Assembly: GCA_964415045.1 (NCBI GenBank)
Contig: CAYPZL010000132.1
Coordinates: 1-16,148, forward strand
Reading direction: 5' to 3'
Length of the DNA stretch: 16,148 nucleotides
From: CAYPZL01 sp964415045
GTDB lineage: Bacteria; Planctomycetota; Phycisphaerae; Sedimentisphaerales; Anaerobacaceae
Shown: piece after piece, positions 1 through 6,699 of the stretch
Numbering within the stretch: position 1 is the stretch's first letter
Layout of the letters: each line of letters starts with the position of its first letter
Translations under genes and position numbers: made by a program
Notes under the pieces: generated by a model
What the model saw: the letters and a program-made list of their open reading frames with translations, nothing else
Told to the model about the DNA's origin: nothing
Database searches by the model: none

Positions 1-174
1 AACCCAAACCGCCATCAAAAACTCAGATTTTTCACCCGCGCCGAAAGGACACAGATGAACCACCGCGAGTTCATCTGGAACCACGTGCAGAAGACGCGGC
101 AGGCGCCGGGCTACAAGAACGTGTACCTCGTAGAATCCGCGCCGCCTTCCCCGGAATCCCGTGACGAACCATAA
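1..174 (+). CDS. C-terminal end of an unrecognised protein (truncated by window edge)
   Basis: The first reading frame is open from base 1 and ends with TAA at 172-174, giving 57 residues that finish with a Pro/Ser/Glu-rich tail (ESAPPSPESRDEP). I do not recognise the family. The open frame continuing to the edge suggests the tail of a longer gene. An alternative is a 39-residue small protein starting at the ATG at 55, which is preceded by a plausible ribosome site, AAAGGA, five bases upstream. The sequence is basic and aromatic in the middle (HREFIWNHVQKTRQAPGYKN) and has no membrane segment. It converges with the minus-strand gene that ends at 221. Coding status is likely but unproven. Confidence 0.4.
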   Translation, partial: NPNRHQKLRFFTRAERTQMNHREFIWNHVQKTRQAPGYKNVYLVESAPPSPESRDEP

Positions 175-199
175 AAAAAGCCGGCCTTATCGACCGGCT
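172..199 (-). terminator. Rho-independent terminator of the barrel-like protein gene
   Basis: Read on the minus strand, AGCCGGTC and GGCCGGCT form an eight-base-pair stem (one G-T pair) around the loop GATAA, followed at once by a run of seven T. It lies about 20 bases after the stop codon at 221, as expected for an intrinsic terminator. The A-run side overlaps the stop codon of the convergent plus-strand gene. Confidence 0.85.
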
Positions 200-220
200 C
201 ATAGTCCTGGTGAAACTCGC

Positions 221-1063
221 TTAGAACGAGTACCGCAGGCCCAGGCTAACCCAGAACTCATCCGGATCGTCGTTGACCATCTCTTCCATGTTCAACTGAT
301 AGTAGATGGCCGGGGTGAGCGTGACGTTGGGGACGATGTCGAGGTCCGTCGAGGCGCCGAACACCGCGTGGGACCAGTCCTGATCGACATTCTGGCCGAG
401 GGGATGCCATCCGTCGTTGTACACCATCTCGCCGTGGAGCTTGATGAGGTGCTCGGGGACGTCGGGCAGGACACCCGGAACGGTAAAGCCGTAGTCGAGC
501 ATCAGGATGTGCAGCCAACCGGAGGCCGAACCGTGGGCATAACGGCTGCCGATGAAGGAGCCGCCTTCACTGCTGCTAGAGGGCCAGAGCTTGACCACGG
601 CGTAGCTGGGGCACAGACCTTTGACCGGCAACAGGTTCGGCCAGGAGAAAACTGCCTGGGCCTCCTGAAGATCATACCAGTCCGGGCTGTGGTCCGGGTA
701 GTTGTAATATACCCAGCCAAAGCGGTAGTTCGTGGCGTACGGCTCGCCCGAGAAGATCCCGTTCTGGTAATAGAAGGTATAGTCCAGCCGCTCCCAGTTT
801 TCAAAGCCGCTGCTGTTGGCACGATGCAACACGGCGCTCATGCCGAAACCGGTCTCAAACAAGTTCAGATCCGCCATCACATGAGTAGCGCTCTTGTTGT
901 CGTAGACAGGGAAGCCGCGCCAGAGCCATTCGCTGTCCCAGGTCGCGCCGACCATCCCGTGCACCTCGCCTGTCTCCATCCCCAGCAAGTCGCCTTCCCA
1001 GGCTTGCCCGGATACTACTGCCGCCGCCAGCAAGACAACGGACACAAATACCATTTGCTTCAT
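221..1063 (-). CDS. Exported beta-barrel-like outer membrane protein, porin-like
   Basis: A 280-residue protein with a clear signal peptide: K2, a hydrophobic core at residues 5-18 and likely cleavage near SGQA-W at 19-22. The mature part is rich in alternating aromatic residues and Gly. It contains VGATWDSEWLWRGFPVYDNK near residues 38-57, which resembles the first strands of TorF-type putative porins, and several Tyr/Trp-rich strands (YYNYPDHSPDWYD, PAIYYQLNM). It ends in LGLRYSF, the C-terminal phenylalanine pattern of outer membrane barrels. Location in an outer membrane and a channel role are inferences; no substrate can be named. The start is well fixed by AAGGAG about nine bases upstream of ATG. 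trpB2 lies 85 bases upstream on the same strand, so co-transcription is possible, and a strong terminator follows. Confidence 0.7.
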   Translation of the reverse strand: MKQMVFVSVVLLAAAVVSGQAWEGDLLGMETGEVHGMVGATWDSEWLWRGFPVYDNKSATHVMADLNLFETGFGMSAVLHRANSSGFENWERLDYTFYYQNGIFSGEPYATNYRFGWVYYNYPDHSPDWYDLQEAQAVFSWPNLLPVKGLCPSYAVVKLWPSSSSEGGSFIGSRYAHGSASGWLHILMLDYGFTVPGVLPDVPEHLIKLHGEMVYNDGWHPLGQNVDQDWSHAVFGASTDLDIVPNVTLTPAIYYQLNMEEMVNDDPDEFWVSLGLRYSF

Positions 1064-1148
1064 TGTAATCTCTCCTTAGTTACTCTCACTCTTGAACCAT
1101 GGCTCATTTGCCTCCCTGACAACGTCGTATGAGAATAGGGCCGGGCGT

Positions 1149-2537
1149 TTACCAGCGGCCACTTTTTCGCATCTCCGCCTGGGGCAACGTTTCCAGATCC
1201 TTCGTAAATCTCTCCAGGTCTCCTTCGGGCAGCTCGTAGTCGGTGAGCTGGCCCGACATGTACGCATCGTAGCCGGTCAAATCCATCAGTCCGTGACCGC
1301 TGTAGTTAAACAGAATCACCTTTTCCTTGCCTTCTTCGCGCGCCTTCTCTGCCTCCTCGATGGCGGCGGCCACGGCGTGGCTCGTCTCCGGGGCGCAGAT
1401 CATTCCTTCGGTCCTGGCCCAGGTCAAGGCTGCCTCGTAGCACGTATTCTGGTGGTACGAACGCGGCGTATGCAGGCCTTCGACCACGCACTGGCATACC
1501 AGCGGCGCCATCCCGTGGTACCGCAGGCCGCCAGCGTGAATGGGCGGCGGAATGAACGCATGGCCCAGCGTGTACATTGCCAGCAGGGGGGTGGTGCAGG
1601 CGGTGTCGCCGAAGTCATAGTGGAACGGCGCCCGCGTCAGCGTCGGGCACGCCGTCGGCTCGGTCGGAATGATCGTGATGTCGGCGCCGTTGATCTTGTC
1701 CAGGGTAAAGGGGAACGCCAGGCCGGCGAAATTGCTGCCGCCGCCGGCACAACCGATGACGACGTCCGGCAGCTTCTCCCCCGCCATTTCCAACTGTTTC
1801 TTCGCTTCCAGACCGATGATCGTCTGGTGCAGCAGGACGTGATTCAGAACGCTTCCCAGGGAGTAGCGCGTCTGGCCGGAGGGGTCGGTCACCGCCTGCT
1901 CAATCGCCTCGCTGATGGCGATGCCCAGGCTGCCGGGCGTATCCGGAATCTCTTCCAGGATCTTGCGTCCGGCGTTCGTTTCCGAACTGGGACTCGCCAC
2001 GCAGTTGGCGCCCCAGACCTGCATCATCATTTTGCGGAAGGGCTTCTGGTCGAAACTGATCCGGACCATGAAGACTTTGCATTCCAGACCCAGCAGGGCG
2101 CAGGCAAACGCCAGGGCGCTGCCCCATTGCCCGGCGCCGGTCTCGGTGGTGAGTCGCTTGATGCCGAATTCCTTGTTGTAGTAGGCCTGGGCCACCGCAG
2201 TGTTGGGCTTGTGGCTGCCGGGTGGACTGGTGCTCTCGTCCTTGTAGTAGATGCGCGCGGGTGTCTTGAGGTGCTTCTCCAGATAGACCGCACGTCGCAA
2301 CGGGGCGGGACGCCACCGGTACAGAATATCGAGCACGCCCTCGGGAATATCAATCCACCGCTCCGTGCTGACCTCCTGTTCGATCAGGTTCATCGGGAAC
2401 ACCGGCGCCAGCATGTCGGGGGTCACCGGGTTGCCGTCGGGGCCCAGAGGAGGCAACATCGGCGTGGGAAGATCGGCCGCGAGATTGTACCATTGACGCG
2501 GTATGTCACCCTCTTTTAATAGAATTTTATGTTCCAT
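1149..2537 (-). CDS. trpB: Tryptophan synthase beta chain, TrpB2 type
   Basis: A 462-residue pyridoxal-phosphate enzyme that joins indole and L-serine to make tryptophan. Visible hallmarks are the PLP-binding lysine in GSHKPNTA (K110), TETGAGQWGSA (131-141), the phosphate-binding loop CAGGGSNF (263-270) and SGHGLMDL near 413-420. The length above 450, the extended N-terminus (PTPMLPPLGPDG) and a late EGMICAPETSHA segment are typical of TrpB2, not of the roughly 400-residue TrpB1. TrpB2 often occurs without TrpA and may use free indole or act in salvage. Here no trpA, trpC or other trp gene is adjacent, which fits. The ATG at 2537 is chosen over a longer frame because GGAG lies eight bases upstream and the family begins with similar sequence. 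The leader holds two tandem hairpins. Confidence 0.93.
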   Translation of the reverse strand: MEHKILLKEGDIPRQWYNLAADLPTPMLPPLGPDGNPVTPDMLAPVFPMNLIEQEVSTERWIDIPEGVLDILYRWRPAPLRRAVYLEKHLKTPARIYYKDESTSPPGSHKPNTAVAQAYYNKEFGIKRLTTETGAGQWGSALAFACALLGLECKVFMVRISFDQKPFRKMMMQVWGANCVASPSSETNAGRKILEEIPDTPGSLGIAISEAIEQAVTDPSGQTRYSLGSVLNHVLLHQTIIGLEAKKQLEMAGEKLPDVVIGCAGGGSNFAGLAFPFTLDKINGADITIIPTEPTACPTLTRAPFHYDFGDTACTTPLLAMYTLGHAFIPPPIHAGGLRYHGMAPLVCQCVVEGLHTPRSYHQNTCYEAALTWARTEGMICAPETSHAVAAAIEEAEKAREEGKEKVILFNYSGHGLMDLTGYDAYMSGQLTDYELPEGDLERFTKDLETLPQAEMRKSGRW

Positions 2538-2572
2538 TATCGGCTCTCCAACCAAAGTACACAGACACGAAG

Positions 2573-2599
2573 CCGGCGCACGCCGGACCCCTGCTGGGG
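2573..2599 (-). promoter_or_regulatory. Tandem hairpins in the trpB2 leader
   Basis: Two adjacent stems lie 36-62 bases upstream of the trpB2 start. One is CCGGCG-CA-CGCCGG (2573-2586), a perfect 14-base palindrome. The other, one base away, is CCCC-TGCT-GGGG (2588-2599). They could form in the trpB2 transcript. No T-run follows, so a simple terminator is unlikely. A regulatory role is inference. Confidence 0.35.
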
Positions 2600-2669
2600 C
2601 ATTGATAGCGGATAGACCGAACGATGTCAAACAAAATCTCGGTGCACCGGCAGTAGTGAGGCATTTTGT

Positions 2670-2695
2670 AATATCGGACGTTGCGTCCTCATATT
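2670..2695. promoter_or_regulatory. Two-part inverted repeat upstream of trpB2, possible operator
   Basis: AATAT, one base, GGACG, TTG, CGTCC, two bases, ATATT: two nested perfect inverted repeats with nearly symmetric spacing over 26 bases. It sits in the 248-base gap between amrB and trpB2, about 130 bases upstream of the trpB2 start. The nearly symmetric AT-GC arrangement resembles a dimer-binding operator more than a terminator, and there is no T-tract. The binding protein is unknown. Confidence 0.3.
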
Positions 2696-2785
2696 GTCCC
2701 GTCCTACAAAGGCAGCAAAGGACGTCCGCGCTCCGGGGCCGCGGCGCAGCGTGTCATCAACAGGCTCACGCAGGCGTGCGGGAGG

Positions 2786-3658
2786 TCAGAAGACAATGGC
2801 GGCGTATCCGACGCTGTCGCTGCTGGTGGTCCCCATCCGCCTTCGCATGACCTCGTTGCTGTTGGTCCGGGCCAGCAGGAGACCCTCGGTGGCGCCGCGT
2901 TCCCGGGCCGCCGCCAGGGCCGCGGCCGCGGCGCCGGGTCCGCAGGCATTCTGCCTGGCGATCCCCTCGGACAGCAGGCGCTGCGCGTCCAGACGCAACG
3001 CCGCGTCGATAAATTCCCGGTCGTTGACCTCATGGGCCCAGCGCAAGCCCTCAGCCCCCGCGCCCTCAGGAGTAAAACCGTAACGGGGTCCATAATGCGT
3101 CAGATCGGTCGAGCCAATGTAGACGGCGCTGCCATCGTGCGCGCCCAGCACCTCGGCGACGCGCCGCCCGAAGGTTGCGGCGTCCGGATCGGGCGGGACG
3201 ATGATCGGAAGAAGGCGCGCGTCCGGAAAGAGGTGTTGGATAAAGGGCACCTGCACCTCGATGCTGTGCTCGCGCCGATGCGCGTCGCTGTCATTGAGGA
3301 CCAGCTCCTCGGCCAGCAGCGCCGCGCGCAGCTCGGCGGCGACGGTGACCGTCCCCAGGGGGGTCCGCCAGGACGCGCTGCCGTCCACCGCCGGTCGGGG
3401 CCCAAGGTAGCCGTGCGCGGTCCCGAAGATCACGAATGTTTCGACGGCCTCGTCCCGGCGGCGGATCGCTGCAAAGACCAGCGCCGCCAGATCCCCGCTG
3501 AAGGCCCAGCCGGCATGCGGAACGATGCCGGCGACGATGGGGTCGGGCAAATTCTCCGGGAGGCTCCGGGCTGCCAGCGACGCCTCCACCTCGGCCAGGC
3601 ACGCTTGGCGCGTGCCGGGGTAGAACTGGCCGGCCACTACGGGTTCGCGTGTTTCCAT
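2786..3658 (-). CDS. amrB: MEMO-family protein, AmmeMemoRadiSam system protein B
   Basis: A 290-residue protein matching the MEMO family along its whole length. It begins with the signature REPVVAGQFYPGT, followed by VPHAGWAFSG (His48), GTAHG (His82), EHSIEVQVPFIQHLFPD (131 onward), IGSTDLTHYGPRYGF (His188) and NACGPGA (Cys239). The His/His/Cys set corresponds to the metal-site residues described for MEMO proteins. In many microbes the family occurs with an AMMECR1 protein and a radical SAM protein, with unknown overall function; neither partner lies in this window. The frame allows an in-frame GTG at 3667. The ATG at 3658 is preferred because AGG lies eight bases upstream and the family usually starts a few residues before the VAGQFYPG motif. 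The gene is transcribed divergently from purE. Confidence 0.9.
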   Translation of the reverse strand: METREPVVAGQFYPGTRQACLAEVEASLAARSLPENLPDPIVAGIVPHAGWAFSGDLAALVFAAIRRRDEAVETFVIFGTAHGYLGPRPAVDGSASWRTPLGTVTVAAELRAALLAEELVLNDSDAHRREHSIEVQVPFIQHLFPDARLLPIIVPPDPDAATFGRRVAEVLGAHDGSAVYIGSTDLTHYGPRYGFTPEGAGAEGLRWAHEVNDREFIDAALRLDAQRLLSEGIARQNACGPGAAAAALAAARERGATEGLLLARTNSNEVMRRRMGTTSSDSVGYAAIVF

Positions 3659-3675
3659 TTCAATCACCTGCTTGC

Positions 3676-3704
3676 TTGCATTGGTCGTGTGGCATCGTTA
3701 TGAT
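3676..3704 (+). promoter_or_regulatory. Predicted sigma-70-type promoter of purE
   Basis: TTGCAT (3676-3681), a 17-base spacer, then TATGAT (3699-3704): near-consensus -35 and -10 boxes at ideal spacing. It lies about 55 bases upstream of the purE start. A CGGCC-AAC-GGCCG dyad (3707-3719) follows immediately, around the expected transcription start, and could be an operator. Confidence 0.55.
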
Positions 3705-3723
3705 TCCGGCCAACGGCCGTCAA
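3697..3723 (-). promoter_or_regulatory. Possible divergent promoter of amrB
   Basis: On the minus strand TTGACG (3723-3718) is followed after 15 bases by CATAAC (3702-3697). The -35 is good; the spacer is short and the -10 moderate. The -10 box overlaps that of the purE promoter on the other strand, so the two would compete for polymerase. Confidence 0.3.
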
Positions 3724-3758
3724 CACAGATATTGTATTTCGCAGGATGGAAAACACAA

Positions 3759-4262
3759 ATGGTATCCGAACAACGAGCTCGGGTCGCCGTGGTCATGGGT
3801 TCCGACAGCGATCTGGAAACGATGCGAAGCTGCGTGGAGCAGTTGCGTGAATTCGGCCTGGAGGCGACGGTGCGGATCATCTCGGCGCACCGGACACCGG
3901 ACGTGGCCGCCGAATTTGCCGAAAAGGCTGCGGGCAATGGAATTGAGGTCATCATCGCCGCCGCGGGCATGGCTGCTCATCTGGCCGGCGCCCTGGCGGC
4001 CCGAACCGTGCTGCCGGTCATCGGCGTTCCGCTGGCCGCGCAGGCGGGCCTCGGCGGGGTCGACGCGCTGCTGAGCACCGTGCAGATGCCTCCCGGGGTA
4101 CCCGTGGCCACCATGGGGATCGGAAAGGCGGGAGCCAAAAACGCCGCGCTCCTGGCGGTGCAGATCCTTGCCATCGGCGATTCGGCCCTCCGGGAAAAGC
4201 TCCTCGAATACAAGAAGGCGCAAGCCCGCAAGGTGCGCGACAAAGACGCGGCGGTGTCCTGA
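3759..4262 (+). CDS. purE: N5-carboxyaminoimidazole ribonucleotide mutase
   Basis: A 167-residue class I PurE, which converts N5-CAIR to CAIR in de novo purine synthesis. Motifs are VVMGSDSDLETM (11-22), SAHRTPDVAAEF with the catalytic-type histidine H44, AAAGMAAHLAG (67-77), and the C-terminal block MPPGVPVATMGIGKAGAKNA (110-129). The length fits the family (about 160-170). The ATG at 3759 is chosen over a longer frame because GGA lies eight bases upstream and homologues begin just before VAVVMGSDSD. Class I enzymes normally work after PurK, which is often adjacent; no purK is present in this window. A good promoter lies upstream, and a perfect stem follows the stop codon before the convergent hsp20 gene. 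Confidence 0.95.
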   Translation: MVSEQRARVAVVMGSDSDLETMRSCVEQLREFGLEATVRIISAHRTPDVAAEFAEKAAGNGIEVIIAAAGMAAHLAGALAARTVLPVIGVPLAAQAGLGGVDALLSTVQMPPGVPVATMGIGKAGAKNAALLAVQILAIGDSALREKLLEYKKAQARKVRDKDAAVS

Positions 4263-4269
4263 CGAACAA

Positions 4270-4297
4270 GCCACCTGCGCCGCAGGGCGCAGGTGGC
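4270..4297. terminator. Perfect 11-bp stem between convergent purE and hsp20
   Basis: GCCACCTGCGC (4270-4280) and GCGCAGGTGGC (4287-4297) are perfect inverted repeats around the six-base loop CGCAGG. It starts eight bases after the purE stop and lies 33 bases from the hsp20 stop. No T-run follows on either strand, so it is an atypical intrinsic terminator or a transcript-end stabilising hairpin serving both genes. Confidence 0.6.
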
Positions 4298-4329
4298 CTG
4301 CGGAGTTGCGAGGCTCGTGAAGGGCAGGC

Positions 4330-4773
4330 TCAGCCTTTGACCTTAACCTTCACGGCCTTGGTCTTTTCGGCTTTCGGGAGCGTGACGGAGAGGACGCCGT
4401 TCTTGCAGACGGCCTCGATCTTCGTCTCATCGACGTCTGTCGGCAAGTTGATCTCCCGGCGGAAGGTGCCATAGCTGCTTTCGAGGTGGTAGTATCCCTT
4501 TTCCTTTTCCTCTTTGCACTCTTTCTTCTCGCCGCTGATGGTCACCGTGTTTCCGTACACGGAGATGTCGATGTCTTCCGGCTGGCAGCCGGGCACTTCG
4601 GCTCGCACCACGATCGCGTCGTCCTTCTCGGCCACGTCGATGGCGGGCCAGGCCTTGTAGCCCGTGAAGGGCCGGCCCAGGCCCCGAAAGAACCCGTCGA
4701 ACAAGCTGTCCATCTCGTCATGCAGTCTTGCCAATTCGTTCCTGTTTCTGTTGGTCCAAGGTACCAGTGCCAT
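4330..4773 (-). CDS. Small heat shock protein, Hsp20 / alpha-crystallin family
   Basis: A 147-residue ATP-independent chaperone that binds unfolding proteins and assembles into oligomers. The alpha-crystallin domain spans about residues 42-136: PAIDVAEKDDAIVVRAEVPG, DIDISVYGNTVTISGEKK, GTFRREINLPTDVD and NGVLSVTLPK (the conserved G-x-L groove motif). It ends in a Lys/Val-rich tail, KAVKVKVKG. The N-terminal MALVPW and the Asp/Phe-rich helix DEMDSLFDGFFRGLGRPF are typical of bacterial class A Hsp20. The start at 4773 is set by a strong AAGGAGG seven bases upstream; an earlier ATG overlaps that site. No CIRCE element was found upstream, so HrcA control is not supported. Two copies of AGTGTT separated by TTT lie about 47-61 bases upstream, meaning unknown. 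Confidence 0.95.
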   Translation of the reverse strand: MALVPWTNRNRNELARLHDEMDSLFDGFFRGLGRPFTGYKAWPAIDVAEKDDAIVVRAEVPGCQPEDIDISVYGNTVTISGEKKECKEEKEKGYYHLESSYGTFRREINLPTDVDETKIEAVCKNGVLSVTLPKAEKTKAVKVKVKG

Positions 4774-4918
4774 AACCATACCTCCTTTCGTGCCAAGCAC
4801 AAGTTCAAATAAACAACACTAAAAACACTCGTACTCTCACAGGGTGGAGTTGCAAAACGCGTGCCAGAACCTCGAACGCCGATAACAAGGCCCTGCGTAC
4901 GCTGCAAGAGGCAACATA

Positions 4919-4945
4919 GACGGCCCAGCAGGTCGCCGGGCTGTC
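4919..4945. other. Hairpin in the hsp20 / nucleotidyltransferase divergent gap
   Basis: The 297-base gap 4774-5070 has no convincing gene. It holds GACGGCCC (4919-4926) and GGGCTGTC (4938-4945), an eight-base-pair stem with one G-T pair and an 11-base loop, then the palindrome TCGGCGCCGA near 4969-4978. No T-run follows the stem. Function unknown. Confidence 0.3.
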
Positions 4946-4990
4946 AAATTGGCACTGCGAGACGCCGTCGGCGCCGATGCGACAGCCCCG

Positions 4991-5019
4991 TTGTGGCAGG
5001 CGGACAAATGGGGTACACT
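4991..5019 (+). promoter_or_regulatory. Candidate promoter of the nucleotidyltransferase-TPM-LemA operon
   Basis: TTGTGG (4991-4996), a 17-base spacer and TACACT (5014-5019) lie about 50 bases before the ATG at 5071. The match is moderate (TTG of the -35; four of six in the -10), but it is the best sigma-70-like pair in the gap and is well placed. Confidence 0.35.
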
Positions 5020-5070
5020 ATGCGGGTTGAAAAAAAACGCGCTTCCAAAAACGAGAAGGGAAGGATCGAA

Positions 5071-5829
5071 ATGGTCGAGATCAAGAACGCTTTGCACCTG
5101 GAAGGGCTGCCCGGGGCGCTCGGCGAGCCGTTGACGCTTTTGGCCGAGCAGCTCGGCGAGTCGGTGGCCGACAACCTCCAAAGCATCACCGTGGTGGGCA
5201 GCGCTCTGACGGACGATTACCGCCCCGGGGTCAGCGACATCAACACGGTGCTGATCCTGGGCCAGTACAAGACCGCCGCCCTCAACGCCATCGCGGCGCT
5301 GGCCAAACCGATGCGGAAGAAAAAGCTCTCCCCGCCTCTGTTGATGACCGCTTCGTATATCGAGCGCTCGCGCGACGTCTTCGGCGTCGAGCTGCTCGAC
5401 TTTCAACTGACGCACCGGACGGTGCTGGGCGCCGATCCGTTCGAGGCGCTGCGTTTCGAGAAGCACAACGTGCGGCTCCAGTGCGAGCGGGAACTCAAGG
5501 CCACGCTCATTCGGCTGCGGCAGGGCTACATCGCCGCGGCCGGCAACAGCAAGCTCGTGCGTGACGTACTGATCGCCGCGGCCAAGGGCCTCGCGCCGCT
5601 CCTGCGGGCCATGCTCTGGCTCAAAGATGCGGACAGGCCCCGAACCATGGAGGCGACGTTCCGCCAGGGCGCCGCAGCGTTCGAGGTCAAGCTGGAGGCG
5701 GTGGTCACCGCCGAGCGCTGGCGGTACGAAAAGCCGCGCCTCACAAGCAACGACATCGAAACCGCGTTTGAATCGATCTACGCCGCCGTCGAGCATTTGG
5801 CGACAACCGTAGACGCGCTGGAGCTATGA
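5071..5829 (+). CDS. Nucleotidyltransferase-like protein with degenerate active-site motif
   Basis: A 252-residue cytoplasmic protein. Residues 37-64 (QSITVVGSALTDDY, then PGVSDINTVLIL) look like the helix-strand core of the polymerase-beta nucleotidyltransferase fold: G43-S44, eleven residues, then D56-I57-N58. In catalytic members the last position is Asp or Glu; here it is Asn, so metal binding may be weakened. A later acidic residue (E107 or D110 in VELLDFQ) could be the third carboxylate. Residues 130-250 are mainly helical (ERELKATLIRLRQGYI onward), as in antitoxin- or HEPN-associated transferases, but no HEPN motif was seen. The ATG at 5071 is chosen because AAGGA lies five bases upstream; the longer open frame has an Arg-rich low-quality N-terminus. 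The stop codon overlaps the start of the TPM gene (ATGA), indicating translational coupling. Function not assigned. Confidence 0.7.
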   Translation: MVEIKNALHLEGLPGALGEPLTLLAEQLGESVADNLQSITVVGSALTDDYRPGVSDINTVLILGQYKTAALNAIAALAKPMRKKKLSPPLLMTASYIERSRDVFGVELLDFQLTHRTVLGADPFEALRFEKHNVRLQCERELKATLIRLRQGYIAAAGNSKLVRDVLIAAAKGLAPLLRAMLWLKDADRPRTMEATFRQGAAAFEVKLEAVVTAERWRYEKPRLTSNDIETAFESIYAAVEHLATTVDALEL

Positions 5830-6662
5830 GAATGCAGAAGAACTTTGCGACATTCGCACCGGCGCTGCTCCTGGCGCTGCTGCTCGGCACACCGGCACCG
5901 GCTCAAACGGAACTGCCCGCGCAGCCCCGGACGTACGTCGAGGATCTGGCCAACGTCATCAACGCCGACCACGAACGCGCTCTCAACGGAGTCCTCCAGG
6001 AGCTCGAACAGAAAACCGGCGCTCAATACATCGTCCTGACCGTCCAGACCACCGGCGGCGTCCCGATCGCGCAATTCTCGGTCGAGCTCGCCCACGACAA
6101 GTGGCGCCTCGGCCAAAAGGGCAAGGACAACGGGATGTTGTTCGTGCTGGCGGCCAAGGACCGAAAGTACTGGTTCACACCGGGACGCGGTCTCGAGGGC
6201 TTTCTCTCCGACAGTTACCTCGGACGTTTGGGCCGAGAGGTGCTGGTGCCCTACCTCAAGGGCAACCAATACAGCCAGGGAATATACGAAGCAAACCTGC
6301 GCATCGTGCAGAGGATCGCCGCCGAAGCCCGCGTAACGCTGAGCGGGATGCCGACCCTGCCGCGCCAGCGGGCTCCTGTCCGGCGCCGCGGTCTGCCGTG
6401 TGGCAGCTTGCTGTTCTTCCTGCTGCTCATCATGTTCATCGGCGGCATGGGAGGCGGTAGGCGCAGGGGTCTCGGCGGGTGGCTCTTCTGGCCCCTGATG
6501 TTCGGCGGGTTCGGACGCTACGGCGGGTACGGACGCAGCGGCTCCTATGGTGGCGGAAGCTTCGGCGGATCGTTCGGCGGATTCGGTGGAGGCGGATTCG
6601 GTGGCTTCGGCGGCGGCGGGGGAGGAGGCTTTAGCGGCGGGGGCGCCGGCGGCGGTTGGTAA
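5826..6662 (+). CDS. TPM-domain (YgcG-type) membrane protein with Gly-rich tail
   Basis: A 278-residue envelope protein. It has a signal peptide at 1-27 (LLLALLLGTPAPAQ) and a TPM domain at about 35-172, starting YVEDLANVINADHERAL and including QYIVLTVQTTGG, DNGMLFVLAAKDRKYWFTPGRGLEG and a final helix. A hydrophobic segment follows at about 193-208 (GSLLFFLLLIMFIGGMGG), then a glycine/phenylalanine-rich tail from about 205 to the end, finishing SGGGAGGGW. That tail, ending in Trp, is characteristic of this family. The role of TPM proteins is poorly known; phosphatase activity has been reported for the plant member TLP18.3, and bacterial ones are often next to LemA. Start and stop overlap the upstream gene by four bases; lemA follows after 37 bases, so this is an operon. 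The order fits the usual TPM-LemA partnership. Confidence 0.88.
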   Translation: MRMQKNFATFAPALLLALLLGTPAPAQTELPAQPRTYVEDLANVINADHERALNGVLQELEQKTGAQYIVLTVQTTGGVPIAQFSVELAHDKWRLGQKGKDNGMLFVLAAKDRKYWFTPGRGLEGFLSDSYLGRLGREVLVPYLKGNQYSQGIYEANLRIVQRIAAEARVTLSGMPTLPRQRAPVRRRGLPCGSLLFFLLLIMFIGGMGGGRRRGLGGWLFWPLMFGGFGRYGGYGRSGSYGGGSFGGSFGGFGGGGFGGFGGGGGGGFSGGGAGGGW

Positions 6663-6699
6663 AACAACAAAACAAAAAACGCTCAGAAGGAAACATAAG

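Noticed and set aside
1092..2519. A 475-codon plus-strand open frame opposite trpB2
   Set aside because: Shadow of trpB2; composition is typical of antisense frames and no domain is visible.
4774..4860. CIRCE heat shock operator upstream of hsp20
   Set aside because: The GAGTG-like pieces do not form the required inverted repeat with nine-base spacer.
4837..5796. A 319-codon minus-strand frame opposite the nucleotidyltransferase-like gene
   Set aside because: No ribosome site or motifs; the plus-strand frame has a good start, coupling to the next gene and a recognisable fold motif.
6547..6699. Longer LemA start inside the TPM gene
   Set aside because: The extra residues read the glycine-rich repeat in the wrong frame; the ATG at 6700 has its own ribosome site and precedes the membrane segment.
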